The notes: generated by a model not told the origin, from the sequence alone. Positions 54,139-63,618 are shown, counted from the stretch's first letter. The stretch is DNA of 64,000 bases from Bradyrhizobium diversitatis (GCF_016031635.1 NZ_JACEGD010000005.1:231866-295865), one strand, 5' to 3'. A program made the numbers and translations.

Positions 54139-55368
54139 ATGCCAGAGACACTGATCAAGGTCGATCTCACCAAATCGGCCTATGAAAATGACATGGTGCA
54201 CAACCGCTGGCACCCCGACATCCCGATCGTGGCCTGGGTCAATCCCGGCGACGATTTCATCATCGAGACCTATGACTGGACCGGCGGCTTCATCAAGAAC
54301 AACGATTCCGCCGACGACGTGCGCGACATCGACCTGTCGATCGTGCACTTCCTGTCCGGCCCGATCGGCGTCAAGGGCGCCGAGCCCGGCGACCTCCTCG
54401 TCGTCGACCTGCTCGACGTCGGTCCACTCAAGGAGAGCCTGTGGGGCTTCAACGGCTTCTTCTCCAAGCAGAACGGCGGCGGCTTCCTCACCGACCACTT
54501 CCCGCTGGCGCAGAAGTCGATCTGGGACATCAAGGGCCTCTACACCTCGTCCCGTCACGTGCCCGGCGTCAACTTCGCCGGCCTGATCCATCCCGGCCTG
54601 ATCGGCTGCCTGCCCGATCCGAAGATGCTGGACATGTGGAACAAGCGCGAGGCCGAGCTGATCTCGACCAATCCGACCCGCGTGCCCGGCCTTGCCAATC
54701 CGCCTTTCGCGCCGACCGCCCATGGCGGCCGCGCCAAGGGCGATGTGAAAGCCAAGATCGGCGCAGAAGGCGCGCGCACCGTGCCGCCGCGCGAGCATGG
54801 CGGCAATTGCGACATCAAGGATCTCTCGCGCGGCTCGAAGATCTACTTCCCGGTCTATGTTCCCGGCGCCGGTCTCTCGATGGGCGACCTGCACTTCAGC
54901 CAGGGCGACGGCGAGATCACCTTCTGCGGCGCCATCGAGATGGCCGGCTGGCTGCACCTGAAGGTCGAGGTGATCAAGGACGGCATGTCGAAATACGGCA
55001 TCAAGAACCCGATCTTCAAGCCGTCGCCGATCACGCCGAACTACAAGGACTATCTGATCTTCGAAGGCATCTCGGTGGACGAGGCTGGCAAGCAGCACTA
55101 TCTCGACGTCCACATCGCCTATCGTCAGGCTTGCTTGAATGCGATCGAGTATCTGAAGAAGTTCGGCTATTCCGGCGCCCAGGCCTATTCGATCCTCGGC
55201 ACCGCGCCGTGCCAGGGCCACATCTCCGGCGTGGTCGACGTGCCCAACGCCTGCGCCACGCTGTGGCTGCCGACCGAGATCTTCGACTTCGACGTGATGC
55301 CGTCGGCGGCCGGTCCCATAAAGCACATCACCGGCGACATCCAAATGCCGATCTCGCCTGACAAGTGA
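54139..55368 (+). CDS. fmdA: Formamidase (FmdA/AmdA family)
   Basis: Hydrolyses formamide to formate and ammonia. The 409-residue length and wording match the FmdA/acetamidase family: PETLIKVDLTKSAYEND, VHNRWHPDIPIVAWVNPGDDF, HFLSGPIGVKGAEPGDLLVVD, HGGNCDIKDLSRGSKIYFPV and GLSMGDLHFSQGDGEI. It is not an amidase-signature or nitrilase-type enzyme. Placement directly after a urea/amide ABC transporter and before fmdB repeats the Methylophilus fmd arrangement, where the transporter takes up short-chain amides. Confidence 0.95.
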   Translation: MPETLIKVDLTKSAYENDMVHNRWHPDIPIVAWVNPGDDFIIETYDWTGGFIKNNDSADDVRDIDLSIVHFLSGPIGVKGAEPGDLLVVDLLDVGPLKESLWGFNGFFSKQNGGGFLTDHFPLAQKSIWDIKGLYTSSRHVPGVNFAGLIHPGLIGCLPDPKMLDMWNKREAELISTNPTRVPGLANPPFAPTAHGGRAKGDVKAKIGAEGARTVPPREHGGNCDIKDLSRGSKIYFPVYVPGAGLSMGDLHFSQGDGEITFCGAIEMAGWLHLKVEVIKDGMSKYGIKNPIFKPSPITPNYKDYLIFEGISVDEAGKQHYLDVHIAYRQACLNAIEYLKKFGYSGAQAYSILGTAPCQGHISGVVDVPNACATLWLPTEIFDFDVMPSAAGPIKHITGDIQMPISPDK

Positions 55369-55378
55369 CGCTTGCGCT

Positions 55379-55521
55379 CCCTCTCCCCGTTCTTACGGGG
55401 AGAGGGTTGGGGTGAGGGGCTGCCTCCGCACGAACGATGACAGTGAGTCTGCTGAAACTCCCCTCACCCGGAACGCATCTTGCGACGCGTTCCGACCTCT
55501 CCCCGCAAGCGGGGCGAGGTG
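55379..55521. repeat. Palindromic repeat between fmdA and fmdB
   Basis: CTCCCTCTCCCCGTTCTTACGGGGAGAGG faces GACCTCTCCCCGCAAGCGGGG, with GGGTGAGGGG / CCCCTCACCC inside. It belongs to the class at 25829. It lies inside the probable operon. Confidence 0.87.
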
Positions 55522-55562
55522 AAGCGGACGCTCCGCCATGACCGAACGCGAAGGGATACAAG

Positions 55563-55940
55563 ATGCCGGTCTACGAATATCTCTGTGACGACTGCGGTCC
55601 CTTCAAGGACCTGCGCCCGATGGCGGAGTGCGACGATCCGCAAAGCTGCCCGCACTGCGAGACGCTGGCGCCCCGCGTCATCCTGACTGCGCCGAACTTC
55701 TTCTGCATGCCGGCGGAGAAGCGCAAGGCGCACGCCGTCAACGAACGCAGCACGCACGCGCCGCAGACGCTGGCGCAATACAAGGCCTCGCATGGCCCGG
55801 GCTGCGGCTGCTGCTCCTCCGGCAAGACCGTGAAGGACAAGGGCGCGACGGACAGGAAGAAGCCGGCGCGGCTGATGACCAAGACCAGGAGCGGCGCCAA
55901 GGGTTTTCCGACGGCGCGGCCCTGGATGATCAGCCACTAA
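55563..55940 (+). CDS. fmdB: FmdB-family zinc-ribbon protein
   Basis: Small putative regulatory protein of the fmd locus. The 125-residue protein starts with the family's ribbon MPVYEYLCDDCGPFKDLRPM, with CDDC and CPHC as the two zinc pairs. Past it lies a further Cys cluster (PGCGCCSSGK) and a basic tail. FmdB is thought to take part in control of formamidase production; its mechanism is not settled. A palindromic repeat separates it from fmdA. Confidence 0.9.
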   Translation: MPVYEYLCDDCGPFKDLRPMAECDDPQSCPHCETLAPRVILTAPNFFCMPAEKRKAHAVNERSTHAPQTLAQYKASHGPGCGCCSSGKTVKDKGATDRKKPARLMTKTRSGAKGFPTARPWMISH

Positions 55941-56060
55941 CCTGCGCGACCGCCTGATCGGCGGCGACCCAGAACAGCGAGTCAAATACAGGAGCGGTCG
56001 ACAAGCTTCACGGCAGGGCTATCGCAGATGGCGTGAACGATGCTTCGGCGTCGGGACTGG

Positions 56061-56210
56061 GCTCCCTCTCCCGCTTGCGGGGGAGGGTTGAGGTGGGGGT
56101 ATCGCGGCGGCGGGATTGTCGTGATATGCGGAGGTTATCCCTCGGTGGCAAGAGCCCTCACCCGCCGCGCTCTGCGAGCGCGGCGGCCTCTCCCGCAAGC
56201 GGGAGAGGCG
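56061..56210. repeat. Dispersed palindromic repeat (CTCTCCCGC type)
   Basis: CTCCCTCTCCCGCTTGCGGG faces CCTCTCCCGCAAGCGGGAGAGG; GCCGCGCTCTGCGAGCGCGGC forms an extra hairpin inside. The whole 346-bp gap (55941-56286) between the convergent fmdB and MCE genes holds nothing else that I can support. Confidence 0.87.
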
Positions 56211-56286
56211 AAGCAAGCCCGCCGACAATTCTCCTGAAATCCATATGCGATCGCCCTCCGCTTGCCGGGGAGGGTAAGAAAGAGCA

Positions 56287-57108
56287 TCACCGCTTCTGCT
56301 CCGTGGGCCTGCGCGGTGGACGCGGGGGCGCAGGTGTCCCGCTCATCTTGTTGGCGGTCTCGCTGACGTCGAGCAGCGAGCGGCGGATGTCTTCGAGGTA
56401 GGTCGCCGACTTCTTCTTCATGGTGTCGGCAAGCTCGTGCAATCCCTTGATCTTCTCCAGGAGCTCGTCGGCCTTGCCATCGACGAAGCCCGGCACCGCG
56501 CTCTCGATCTTGGCGACCGCCTTGTCGAATCCGGCAAAGGCGCTGTCGACCTTGGCCATGACCGAATCGATTTCCGCGCCCTTGGCTCTGAGGTCGGCGG
56601 TGTGGCCCTCGAACGTGCGCAGGCCCTCCTTGATCGCCGGCGCGTTGTTCACGATCGTGCGGTCGACGCTGTGCAGCGTTTCGACGATGGATTCGGCGTC
56701 GCTGAGATCGGCCGTCAGCACGGGAATGCCGTCCGTGTCCAGCGGCACCGGCGGCGCAGAGGGCGCGCCGCCGATCAGCGAGATCGCGGCAATGCCGGTG
56801 AGGCCCTGGAACTCGATGCCCGCCACGGTGTCCTTGCGGATCGGTGCGGTGTTGTCGAGCATCACCAGCGCCACGATCCTGCGGGGGCTATCCAGCTTGA
56901 TCGACAGGATCTGGCCGGCCGGCACGCCGTCGAAATTGACCGGCCCGCCGCGGCGCAGGCCGCTGGCGGAGCCGCCCTCGAATACCACGCGCAACTGGCT
57001 GCGGCTCTGGACGGTGCGCCATTTCTGCACGCCGAGCAGGCCACCGAACGCCACGGCGATCGCCGCCAGCGTTGCCGTTCCGATCACAAGATTGCTCGCG
57101 CGCGCCAT
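56287..57108 (-). CDS. MlaD-like MCE-domain protein
   Basis: Periplasmic lipid-transport component anchored in the inner membrane. The 273-residue protein has one N-terminal helix (VIGTATLAAIAVAFGGLLG), an MCE domain (about 35-115, LRVVFEGGSASGLRRGGPVNFDGVPAG...LTGIAAISLIGG) and a long helical tail (ESIVETLHSVDRTIVNN to MKKKSATYLEDIRRSLL). MlaE- and MlaF-type partners would be expected beside it but are not in the window, so it works with subunits encoded elsewhere. The tail is Pro-rich. Confidence 0.88.
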   Translation of the reverse strand: MARASNLVIGTATLAAIAVAFGGLLGVQKWRTVQSRSQLRVVFEGGSASGLRRGGPVNFDGVPAGQILSIKLDSPRRIVALVMLDNTAPIRKDTVAGIEFQGLTGIAAISLIGGAPSAPPVPLDTDGIPVLTADLSDAESIVETLHSVDRTIVNNAPAIKEGLRTFEGHTADLRAKGAEIDSVMAKVDSAFAGFDKAVAKIESAVPGFVDGKADELLEKIKGLHELADTMKKKSATYLEDIRRSLLDVSETANKMSGTPAPPRPPRRPTEQKR

Positions 57109-57305
57109 GCAGGGACGATTCTACGGCCAAAGCGGTGAAGTTGGAAGGAGCCTGGATGGAGCTTTGGCCGTCAAATTAGAGCGGGCGGGTTAACGACTTG
57201 TCGGCCGCCACTCGAAGAGCGAGGCGGAAGCGTAACCCGCCGACGCCTTGCGTGCGGATGGGCCAATTTGGTGGATCACGCTGCGCTGATCTACCCTGCG
57301 GTGCT

Positions 57306-59522
57306 TCAATGTCCAGCCGCGCGTCTTGCCGCAGCATTGTTCAGCACGATCAGCGCATCAACGGCCACGCCCGTCCTGGTGTTGATCAGGAACGGGTTGA
57401 TGTCGATCGAGGCGATCCGGTCACCGGCATTCGCGATCAGGTTGGAGAGGCCGACCAGCGCCTTCACCGCCGAGGCCTCGTGCAAGGCCGGCCTGCCGCG
57501 ATAGCCTCGCATCTTGATGCCGGCCTTGGTGCGGCCGATCAGGAGCCGTGCTTCGCTCTCGTCCAGTGGCGCGCCGGCGAGCGCGACGTCCTTCATCAGC
57601 TCGATGTCGATGCCGCCGGTGCCGAACAGCACGACCGGCCCCATCTCGGCATCGAGCGCGGCGCCCACCACCAGCTCGAGCTCGGCCTCGACCTGCTGCG
57701 CGATCAGGATGCCGTCGAGCTTCGGCTTGCCCTTCAGCTTCCTGACCCGTGCCGTGATGTCGGCGAACGCCTTCTTCACCTCGGCCGCGCTGTTGAGGTT
57801 CAGCACCACGCCGCCGATGTCGGACTTGTGCAGGATCTCCGCGCTGACGACCTTTGCCACGACCGGGAATCCGATCTGCTGCGCAATTTTCACCGCTTCG
57901 GCCGCCGTCTGCGCGATCGCCTCCTTCGAGATCGGGATGCCGTAAGCCTTGAGGAGCTTCTTCGAGGCGACTTCGTCGAGCGCGGCACCAGTCGCCAATC
58001 TCAATGTCTTCTCCAGCACGGCGCGCGCGGCGGGCTTCGAGCTCGAGACGATGTCGGGCACCTCTTTGCGCAGCTTCGCGTAGTCGAGCAGCGACTTGAT
58101 CGCGGTTACCGCACGGTCCATGCCCTGCATGACCGCAAGATGCGGCAGCGACTTGCGCAAATCCTTGGTGTACTCGGTGAAGCCGATCGACATCGCGCTG
58201 ATATAGATCACCGGCTTGCCGGCCTGCCCCGCCATCTCGTCGACGATGCGCAAGTTGCGCTCGCGCAGCTCGTGCGGGGCCTTCGGCAGTTCGGCATCGA
58301 CGATGACGATGTCGATATCGGGGTCGTCGATCATCAGCTTGATCGACTTCATATAGACGGAGGGATCGACGACCGCGGCAAAGCCGGCGTCGAGCGGATT
58401 GCCGACGATCGAGCCGGGACCTAGCATCTTCGCCAACTCCGAGCTGACATGCGGGCTCAGCGGCGCGAAATTCAGGCCCGCGGCGTAGAAGGCATCGATC
58501 AGCATGCCGCGTTTGCCGCCGGAGAGCGTGACGGCGGCAAGCCGGCCGCCTTTGGGCACGGCAGCGTGCACGAAGCATTCGGTGGTCTCGATCAGCTCGT
58601 CGAGCCCGCCGACCCGGATGACGCCTTCACGCGTTGCAATGGCGTCGAACGTCTCGATCGAGCCAGCGAGCGCTCCGGTATGCGCCATCGCCGCGGCGCG
58701 GCCGCCCTCGGATGCACCGAGCTTGAGCGCGATCACGGGCTTGCTCGCCGCACGCGCCGCCTTGCAGGCGTCGCGGAAGGCCTTGGTATTGCGTACGCCT
58801 TCGAGGTAGACGACGATCACCTTGATGCTCGGATCCTCGGCGAAATAGCGCATCAGGTCTGGCGTCTCGAGTCCGGCCTCGTTGCCTGTCGTCACCATGT
58901 AGCCGACCCCGACGCCGCGATCCTCCAGCGTCTGGCGGATCGCCATGACGATCGCGCCGGATTGACCGGCGATCGCCACCGCGCCCTGTTCCATGGTGAC
59001 GATTCGATCGTCGATGTTGGTGAAGAGCTTTTCGCCGGCGCTTAAGTTGCCGAGGCAGTTCGGGCCGGTGACGGCAAGGCCCGTCTCGCGCACGGCCGCC
59101 TGCAGTTCGGCGGCAAGCTTCTGGCTTTCGTCATCTTGCAACTCGCTGAATCCCGAGGTGACGATCGTGGCTGACCGCGCGCCGGCCGCGCCGGCGTCGC
59201 GGATCACCTGCACGGCGAAGCGCGCCGGCACCAGCACCAGGACGTGATCGGGCTTCTCGGGGAGGCTCGCAAAATCCTTGTAGCAGGGGACGCCCCAGAT
59301 GGCGTCGCGCTTGGCGTTGACCGGATAGAGGCCGCCCTCGAACCCGTATTTGACCAGATTGTTCCAGATGCGCTCGGCATAATTGCCTGGCTTGTCGGTT
59401 GCACCCACCAACACGATGTTGCGCGGATGCAGCATGGCGTGGATGCCCTTGACGATGTCGCTGGCATCGGACGGTGGAGACCATGGATGGAACGCGGACG
59501 CAGCAGACACCTGGGCTTCCAT
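57306..59522 (-). CDS. NDP-forming acyl-CoA synthetase (acetate-CoA ligase family)
   Basis: Fuses the alpha and beta subunits of the ADP-forming acyl-CoA synthetases in one 738-residue chain. Residues 30-155 form a CoA-binding Rossmann domain (MLHPRNIVLVGATDKPGNYA), residues 160-480 the succinyl-CoA-ligase-like domain with the phosphohistidine H281 (MAHTGALAGS), and residues 500-735 an ATP-grasp domain (GFPVVAKVVSAEILHKSDIGGV). The ATG at 59522 begins MEAQVSAASAF. The acyl substrate is open; such enzymes in the group act on acetate, aromatic acids or short acids. The 197-bp gap after its stop, shared with the convergent MCE gene's upstream side, shows only a decayed repeat-like sequence. Confidence 0.9.
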   Translation of the reverse strand: MEAQVSAASAFHPWSPPSDASDIVKGIHAMLHPRNIVLVGATDKPGNYAERIWNNLVKYGFEGGLYPVNAKRDAIWGVPCYKDFASLPEKPDHVLVLVPARFAVQVIRDAGAAGARSATIVTSGFSELQDDESQKLAAELQAAVRETGLAVTGPNCLGNLSAGEKLFTNIDDRIVTMEQGAVAIAGQSGAIVMAIRQTLEDRGVGVGYMVTTGNEAGLETPDLMRYFAEDPSIKVIVVYLEGVRNTKAFRDACKAARAASKPVIALKLGASEGGRAAAMAHTGALAGSIETFDAIATREGVIRVGGLDELIETTECFVHAAVPKGGRLAAVTLSGGKRGMLIDAFYAAGLNFAPLSPHVSSELAKMLGPGSIVGNPLDAGFAAVVDPSVYMKSIKLMIDDPDIDIVIVDAELPKAPHELRERNLRIVDEMAGQAGKPVIYISAMSIGFTEYTKDLRKSLPHLAVMQGMDRAVTAIKSLLDYAKLRKEVPDIVSSSKPAARAVLEKTLRLATGAALDEVASKKLLKAYGIPISKEAIAQTAAEAVKIAQQIGFPVVAKVVSAEILHKSDIGGVVLNLNSAAEVKKAFADITARVRKLKGKPKLDGILIAQQVEAELELVVGAALDAEMGPVVLFGTGGIDIELMKDVALAGAPLDESEARLLIGRTKAGIKMRGYRGRPALHEASAVKALVGLSNLIANAGDRIASIDINPFLINTRTGVAVDALIVLNNAAARRAAGH

Positions 59523-59662
59523 GCCGTGAGCTCTCCTGTTGTTCTTCTTGGTCGAGTGCCGCTCCGTTCTATGGCGAGTCCTTCGGAGTGGCAACCTTGG
59601 GGGTGGTATGCCGTACGGTGGAATGAGCGACGCTGGCGTGTGTCGTCGGCTCGGGGAGTGAT

Positions 59663-60232
59663 CTACCTGTCGGCTCCAACCAATGTTGCATGAAGGATAT
59701 AGCGCTCGGGGCCGGAGGTGACGGCGTCGAATGGCCAGCAGGTCGCGAGAACAAGCTCGAAGCCCTGTGTCGTGGCGTCGATGCCCGATGCATCGAAACG
59801 GACCACGGCCGAGGAATCCGCGCGATAGCTGAAATGTCGACCGTCGCGACGTGTGACATCGATGATGTCACCAATGGCGACATGCTGCAGGAAGCGGAAA
59901 TGAGTGTCGCGATGGGCGGCATAGACCGCAATCCCGCGTTCACCCGCATCAGCCGTTTGGTGGATATGGCCGGGGCCAAAAGCGAGCGCCTGTCCGCTCG
60001 CGCCTTCCAGCACGATGACGCTGGCGCCGATCCGCTTGACCTCGATCCGCGCGACCGGCCAGGTGTCGGCCCACGACCATGGCTTCACCGCCTGTCCCGT
60101 CGCAATGCTTCGGTCGAAAGCGCGCTCCAGCAGCACCTGAGCCAGCCACGCCTTGGCGTGGATATAGGCGCCGTCGCCGAACAGGATGAGGCCGATCAGT
60201 GCCAGTACCAGGGGAGAGATGAGGCGGGGCAT
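59663..60232 (-). CDS. Class GN (marine proteobacterial) sortase
   Basis: Gram-negative sortase, a membrane transpeptidase that cuts its target at an LPxTA-like site. The 189-residue protein has an N-terminal helix (PLVLALIGLILFGDGAYIH) and the sortase triad H107 (VYAAHRDTHF), C165 (LVLATCWPF) and R177 (GPERYILHA). The ATG at 60232 is given; one six codons upstream is possible. In Gram-negative genomes this class occurs with one dedicated partner, and its partner is the next gene upstream, separated by a palindromic repeat. Confidence 0.92.
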   Translation of the reverse strand: MPRLISPLVLALIGLILFGDGAYIHAKAWLAQVLLERAFDRSIATGQAVKPWSWADTWPVARIEVKRIGASVIVLEGASGQALAFGPGHIHQTADAGERGIAVYAAHRDTHFRFLQHVAIGDIIDVTRRDGRHFSYRADSSAVVRFDASGIDATTQGFELVLATCWPFDAVTSGPERYILHATLVGADR

Positions 60233-60244
60233 TTTATCCACGAT

Positions 60245-60323
60245 CGTCATTGCGAGCGAAGCGAAGCAATCCAGAATCTTTCCGCGGAGGCAGCCTGGAT
60301 TGCTTCGCTGCGCTCGCAATGAC
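60245..60323. repeat. Palindromic repeat between sortase and target genes
   Basis: CGTCATTGCGAGCGAAGCGAAGC...CCAGAAT faces GCCTGGATTGCTTCG...GCTCGCAATGAC; the same class as at 18196 and 20851. It ends about 80 bp downstream of the target gene's stop and starts a few bases before the sortase start. Confidence 0.87.
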
Positions 60324-60404
60324 AGTGGGAAAAAAAGCGCGCGGCCGTTGATAGGGGACGGGCAGCCGCGCGCGCTAACAGAGGAGTTCGGGGAGGCTCC
60401 TCTC

Positions 60405-62669
60405 TCAAGCGGCGTCGGCGAGCAAGCGCCGACGCCGGTTGAACACGAACAGGATCAGGGCGAGCACGATCAGGATCAGGCCTGCGATCATCTTCAGTTC
60501 GGCCGAGGTTGCAGTTTTTGGCAGGCGGATCGTGTCGGGTGCCGCGGGTTTCGGTTGCCTCGCTGACGGCTGGTTGCGCGCGTCGGCATGGCGTTCGCGC
60601 AGCTGTGTCGGCGTCAGGTGCGGCCGCTCGCCGAACACTTTCTCGAAATCCCAGCCGGCCGGAAGATTGATCGGGAGGTCGCTGAGCTTGAGCGGTTCGC
60701 CTTCGGGCCGGCTCGGCGTCCTGTCGACCGCAACGAGGCTGGTGAGCCGCGTGACGATCTGATGATCGAGCGCCAGCGCCAGGATCGCCTTGTCGGATTC
60801 TTCGGGCGTCATCTCGCGCATGGCGCGCGCCACTTCGGCATCGCCGATTTTGCGCTTGGCCCAGAGCTTCGACAGGCCCATGCCTTCAGCGGCGCTCTGC
60901 AGCGGCAGCGTCACCGACCACGGGCGATCGCCGACGCGTCCCTTGATCTCGAGGGAGCCCGCAAGCTTGTCGAGCCTGGCCGCCAGCACCAGCGGCTCGT
61001 CACGATAGACGTCCGGAATGATCGCCGGGGTGATGTCGGCCTTGGCGTCGGAGAATCTTGCGGTGAGGCCGGTCACCGCCGGATTCTCCAGCTTGGCGAA
61101 CAGGCCGCGCATGCGCTCCTCGACCTGCTCGACGGAGCCGATATGGGTGAAGGCACCGCGGCCGAGCTCGGCGGCGCGCGTCATCAGGTGGGTGTTGGGC
61201 GCCGAGCCGATGCCGACCATGAACACGCGCGAACGGCCGCGCATGGCCGTGATCGCCTCGAATAATTGCTGCTCGTTGCCGATCGCGCCGTCGGTCAGGA
61301 ACACGACCTGGCGGACCATGCTGCTGTCACTGATCTTGTCGGCGAGCGCAGCGCGCATCGCCGGTACCATCTCGGTGCCGCCGCGCGCCTGCAAGTCGCT
61401 GACGAACGAGGTCGCTTCGCCGACATGCGCGGCATCCGCCGGCACGGAAGCCGGAAACAGCACGTCCATGGTGTCGTCGAAACGGATCACGTTGAAGCGG
61501 TCATTTGGCTGCAGCCGGCCGAGGGCATAGAGCAGGCTCGCCTTGGCCTGCACGATGGAGGTGCCGCCCATCGATCCGGAATTGTCGATCACGAACACGA
61601 CCTCGCGGGGCAGCGGCTTCTGCGTTGCCTGCTCGACGCCGGGCGGAGTGACGAAGGCGAGCAGGTAGTCGGAATCGCCAACATGCTCGCGGAACAGGCC
61701 AACGGATGGCGCCATCCCGGCGGCCGGCTTCCAGGTCAGCTCGAAATCACGGTCGGCGGCGAAAGCGCCATCAGCGAGCGTGACGATACGCGTCGTGTCG
61801 TCCGGACTCTCGACCTTGACGTTATGGTGGTGGCTCCTGACCTCGCCGAGTGCAAACCCGGCCTTCAGGCGCACCGTGATGCTGGTCGGGTTGACCGGCG
61901 CATGTCTGGCGGGATCCAGCACAGGCGGCGAGATGCGGTCGCGATCCGGAACCGGATCAGACGTCGCTGCGCCCCAGCCGGAGCCGTCCTTGCGGAAGTC
62001 GACGCTTTGCACGATCGGCGCCGGATTGTAGCGCGGGGCGACCACCAGCGGCACGCGGAGCGAATATTCGTCGCCGGTTTGATGCACCGGCTCCTGATAC
62101 TCAATCTGCACCAGCACGGTCTCGCCGGGACCGATATTGGCGACCGAGTTGGTAAAGATGTTGGGGCGCTCCTGCTCGGTGAGCGCGGCCTTCTGTCCGG
62201 CGCTTCGCGCCTGTTCGTAGATCACGCGGGCTTGCTGCCGCTCCTTGATGTCGCCGACGATGACGTGGTCGCCGACCACCATCTTCAGTGTGTCGACGGC
62301 ACCATTGGCTGCGAGCGGATAGACATAGGTGGCCGCGACCCAGTCCTTGGTCGGATTGCGGAACAGTTGCGTGACGCGGGCGCGCAGCGTCGGACCCGAT
62401 ACGGTGATCTCGATGTCGGTGCCGAGGCGGACCGCCTCGGTATAGGCGCCGTCTTCCTTCAGGAGCAGGCTGCCCGACCGTGCCTCGCCAGGTTGGAGGA
62501 GGCTGGCGTGCTCCGCCGTTGCCGACCAGGCCGTCCCGAACCTCACCAGCAGGGCCACGAAGGCCACCAGCATCACCGCGACGCCCTGCGCGAGAAGGAA
62601 TAATCCGAGCTTGATCAGCCGGCCCAGTACGGGGTGTTCGTCGCCGTCGGCTGTGTCGTAGGTATCCAT
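60405..62669 (-). CDS. Sortase target: VIT/vWA surface protein
   Basis: A 754-residue exported protein. It has an N-terminal membrane or signal helix (about 18-43), a VIT domain (about 60-195), then a von Willebrand A domain (about 355-520) with an intact metal site D362-x-S364-x-S366 (VIDNSGSMGG). A Pro-rich linker (SARQPKPAAPDTIR) is followed by the sorting signal LPKTA at 716-720, a membrane helix at about 725-744 and the basic stop RRRR. This is the standard sorting-signal layout and matches the target that class GN sortases carry. Its role is likely metal-dependent adhesion at the cell surface. Confidence 0.92.
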   Translation of the reverse strand: MDTYDTADGDEHPVLGRLIKLGLFLLAQGVAVMLVAFVALLVRFGTAWSATAEHASLLQPGEARSGSLLLKEDGAYTEAVRLGTDIEITVSGPTLRARVTQLFRNPTKDWVAATYVYPLAANGAVDTLKMVVGDHVIVGDIKERQQARVIYEQARSAGQKAALTEQERPNIFTNSVANIGPGETVLVQIEYQEPVHQTGDEYSLRVPLVVAPRYNPAPIVQSVDFRKDGSGWGAATSDPVPDRDRISPPVLDPARHAPVNPTSITVRLKAGFALGEVRSHHHNVKVESPDDTTRIVTLADGAFAADRDFELTWKPAAGMAPSVGLFREHVGDSDYLLAFVTPPGVEQATQKPLPREVVFVIDNSGSMGGTSIVQAKASLLYALGRLQPNDRFNVIRFDDTMDVLFPASVPADAAHVGEATSFVSDLQARGGTEMVPAMRAALADKISDSSMVRQVVFLTDGAIGNEQQLFEAITAMRGRSRVFMVGIGSAPNTHLMTRAAELGRGAFTHIGSVEQVEERMRGLFAKLENPAVTGLTARFSDAKADITPAIIPDVYRDEPLVLAARLDKLAGSLEIKGRVGDRPWSVTLPLQSAAEGMGLSKLWAKRKIGDAEVARAMREMTPEESDKAILALALDHQIVTRLTSLVAVDRTPSRPEGEPLKLSDLPINLPAGWDFEKVFGERPHLTPTQLRERHADARNQPSARQPKPAAPDTIRLPKTATSAELKMIAGLILIVLALILFVFNRRRRLLADAA

Positions 62670-62803
62670 TTTGGCCTGCTCCTGTTGGCTGTTTGCTGGC
62701 CCTCAGGATCGGCCTGGAGAGGCTGATGTCGCGAGCAGAATGATCGGCAATGTTCCGCCGCGGCCGGCGCGAGCAGGCCGCCGTCGGGCGGCCCTGTGCG
62801 GTT

Positions 62804-62832
62804 TTGTGCTGGTTTGTCCGCCCTGCTAGAAT
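62804..62832 (+). promoter_or_regulatory. Promoter of the XRE-type regulator
   Basis: TTGTGC (62804-62809) and TAGAAT (62827-62832) stand 17 bp apart, 24 bp before the ATG at 62857. It lies in the 187-bp gap divergent to the sortase-target gene. Confidence 0.55.
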
Positions 62833-62856
62833 GGCGCTCCCAGGGCAGGGTTGATG

Positions 62857-63618
62857 ATGCAAATGCAGGCCGACAAGCAGCTTTCGGACGAGCAGAGCCG
62901 CGAGATCGCGGAGACCATTCGCGAAGAGTTGGCCAGACGCCGGATCTCCCGACAGGCCCTGGCCGAGCAGGCCAAGCTCAGCCTGTCGACGCTGGAGAAG
63001 GTGCTCGGCGGCCGCCGGCCGTTCACGCTGGCGACGACGGTCCGGCTCGAGCAGGCGCTGGGCGTCTCCTTGCGCAAAAGTGCCATCGTGGTGACGCCTC
63101 CGGCGGCAAATGACGTCGCGCCCGACAGCCTCGGCTCCTATGCTCATCGCGCCGTGACTTGGCTCGAGGACGTCTACATCACCCTGCGCCCGTCCTTCGG
63201 CGACAAGGACGCGATCTTTGCCTATCGCACCGAGATCACCTGGGAGCCGAAAGTCTCTTCACTGGTCTTCCGCGAGGGCGATCGGACAGATGCCGCCTAC
63301 GAGCACACCGGCGAGGTCGCCGTTCCCCATCAGTCCGGCTTCATCTACCTCGTCATCATCAAGCACGGTCAGCATCGCGTGATCACGGTGTCGCGGCCGA
63401 CGGTTGCCGGCGAGATGTACGGCATCATTTCGACGCTCCGCGCCGGCCCCGGCTCGCAGCTCACGCCGATCGCCGCGCCCATCGCCTATGTGCCGCTCAG
63501 GAATATTCCAAAGCCGTCCCTGGGGCGGGTTGCGCCCGACGACGGCAACTACGCCGTTTACCGAAAGCACCTGCGTCGCACGGTGGAAGAGCCTTTTGCG
63601 CTCTTCCTGCCGGCGTAG
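62857..63618 (+). CDS. XRE-type helix-turn-helix protein with a C-terminal sensor-like domain
   Basis: A 253-residue regulator. The N-terminal part is a Cro/C1-type helix-turn-helix (ELARRRISRQALAEQAKLSLSTLEKVLGG, then LATTVRLEQALGV). The C-terminal domain of about 170 residues (YAHRAVTWLEDVYITLRPSFG, FREGDRTDAAYEHTGEVAVP) is unfamiliar but well ordered, perhaps a ligand-binding unit. Several ATGs cluster at the start; 62857 is chosen because GCAGGG stands six bases upstream. It is divergent from the sortase locus, which it may regulate. Confidence 0.8.
   Translation: MQMQADKQLSDEQSREIAETIREELARRRISRQALAEQAKLSLSTLEKVLGGRRPFTLATTVRLEQALGVSLRKSAIVVTPPAANDVAPDSLGSYAHRAVTWLEDVYITLRPSFGDKDAIFAYRTEITWEPKVSSLVFREGDRTDAAYEHTGEVAVPHQSGFIYLVIIKHGQHRVITVSRPTVAGEMYGIISTLRAGPGSQLTPIAAPIAYVPLRNIPKPSLGRVAPDDGNYAVYRKHLRRTVEEPFALFLPA

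Noticed and set aside
57109..57305. Small gene between the MCE and acyl-CoA synthetase genes
   Set aside because: Only short frames without ribosome sites; the sequence looks like a decayed repeat (GCGTAACCCGCCG and GTGGATCACGCTGCG pieces).
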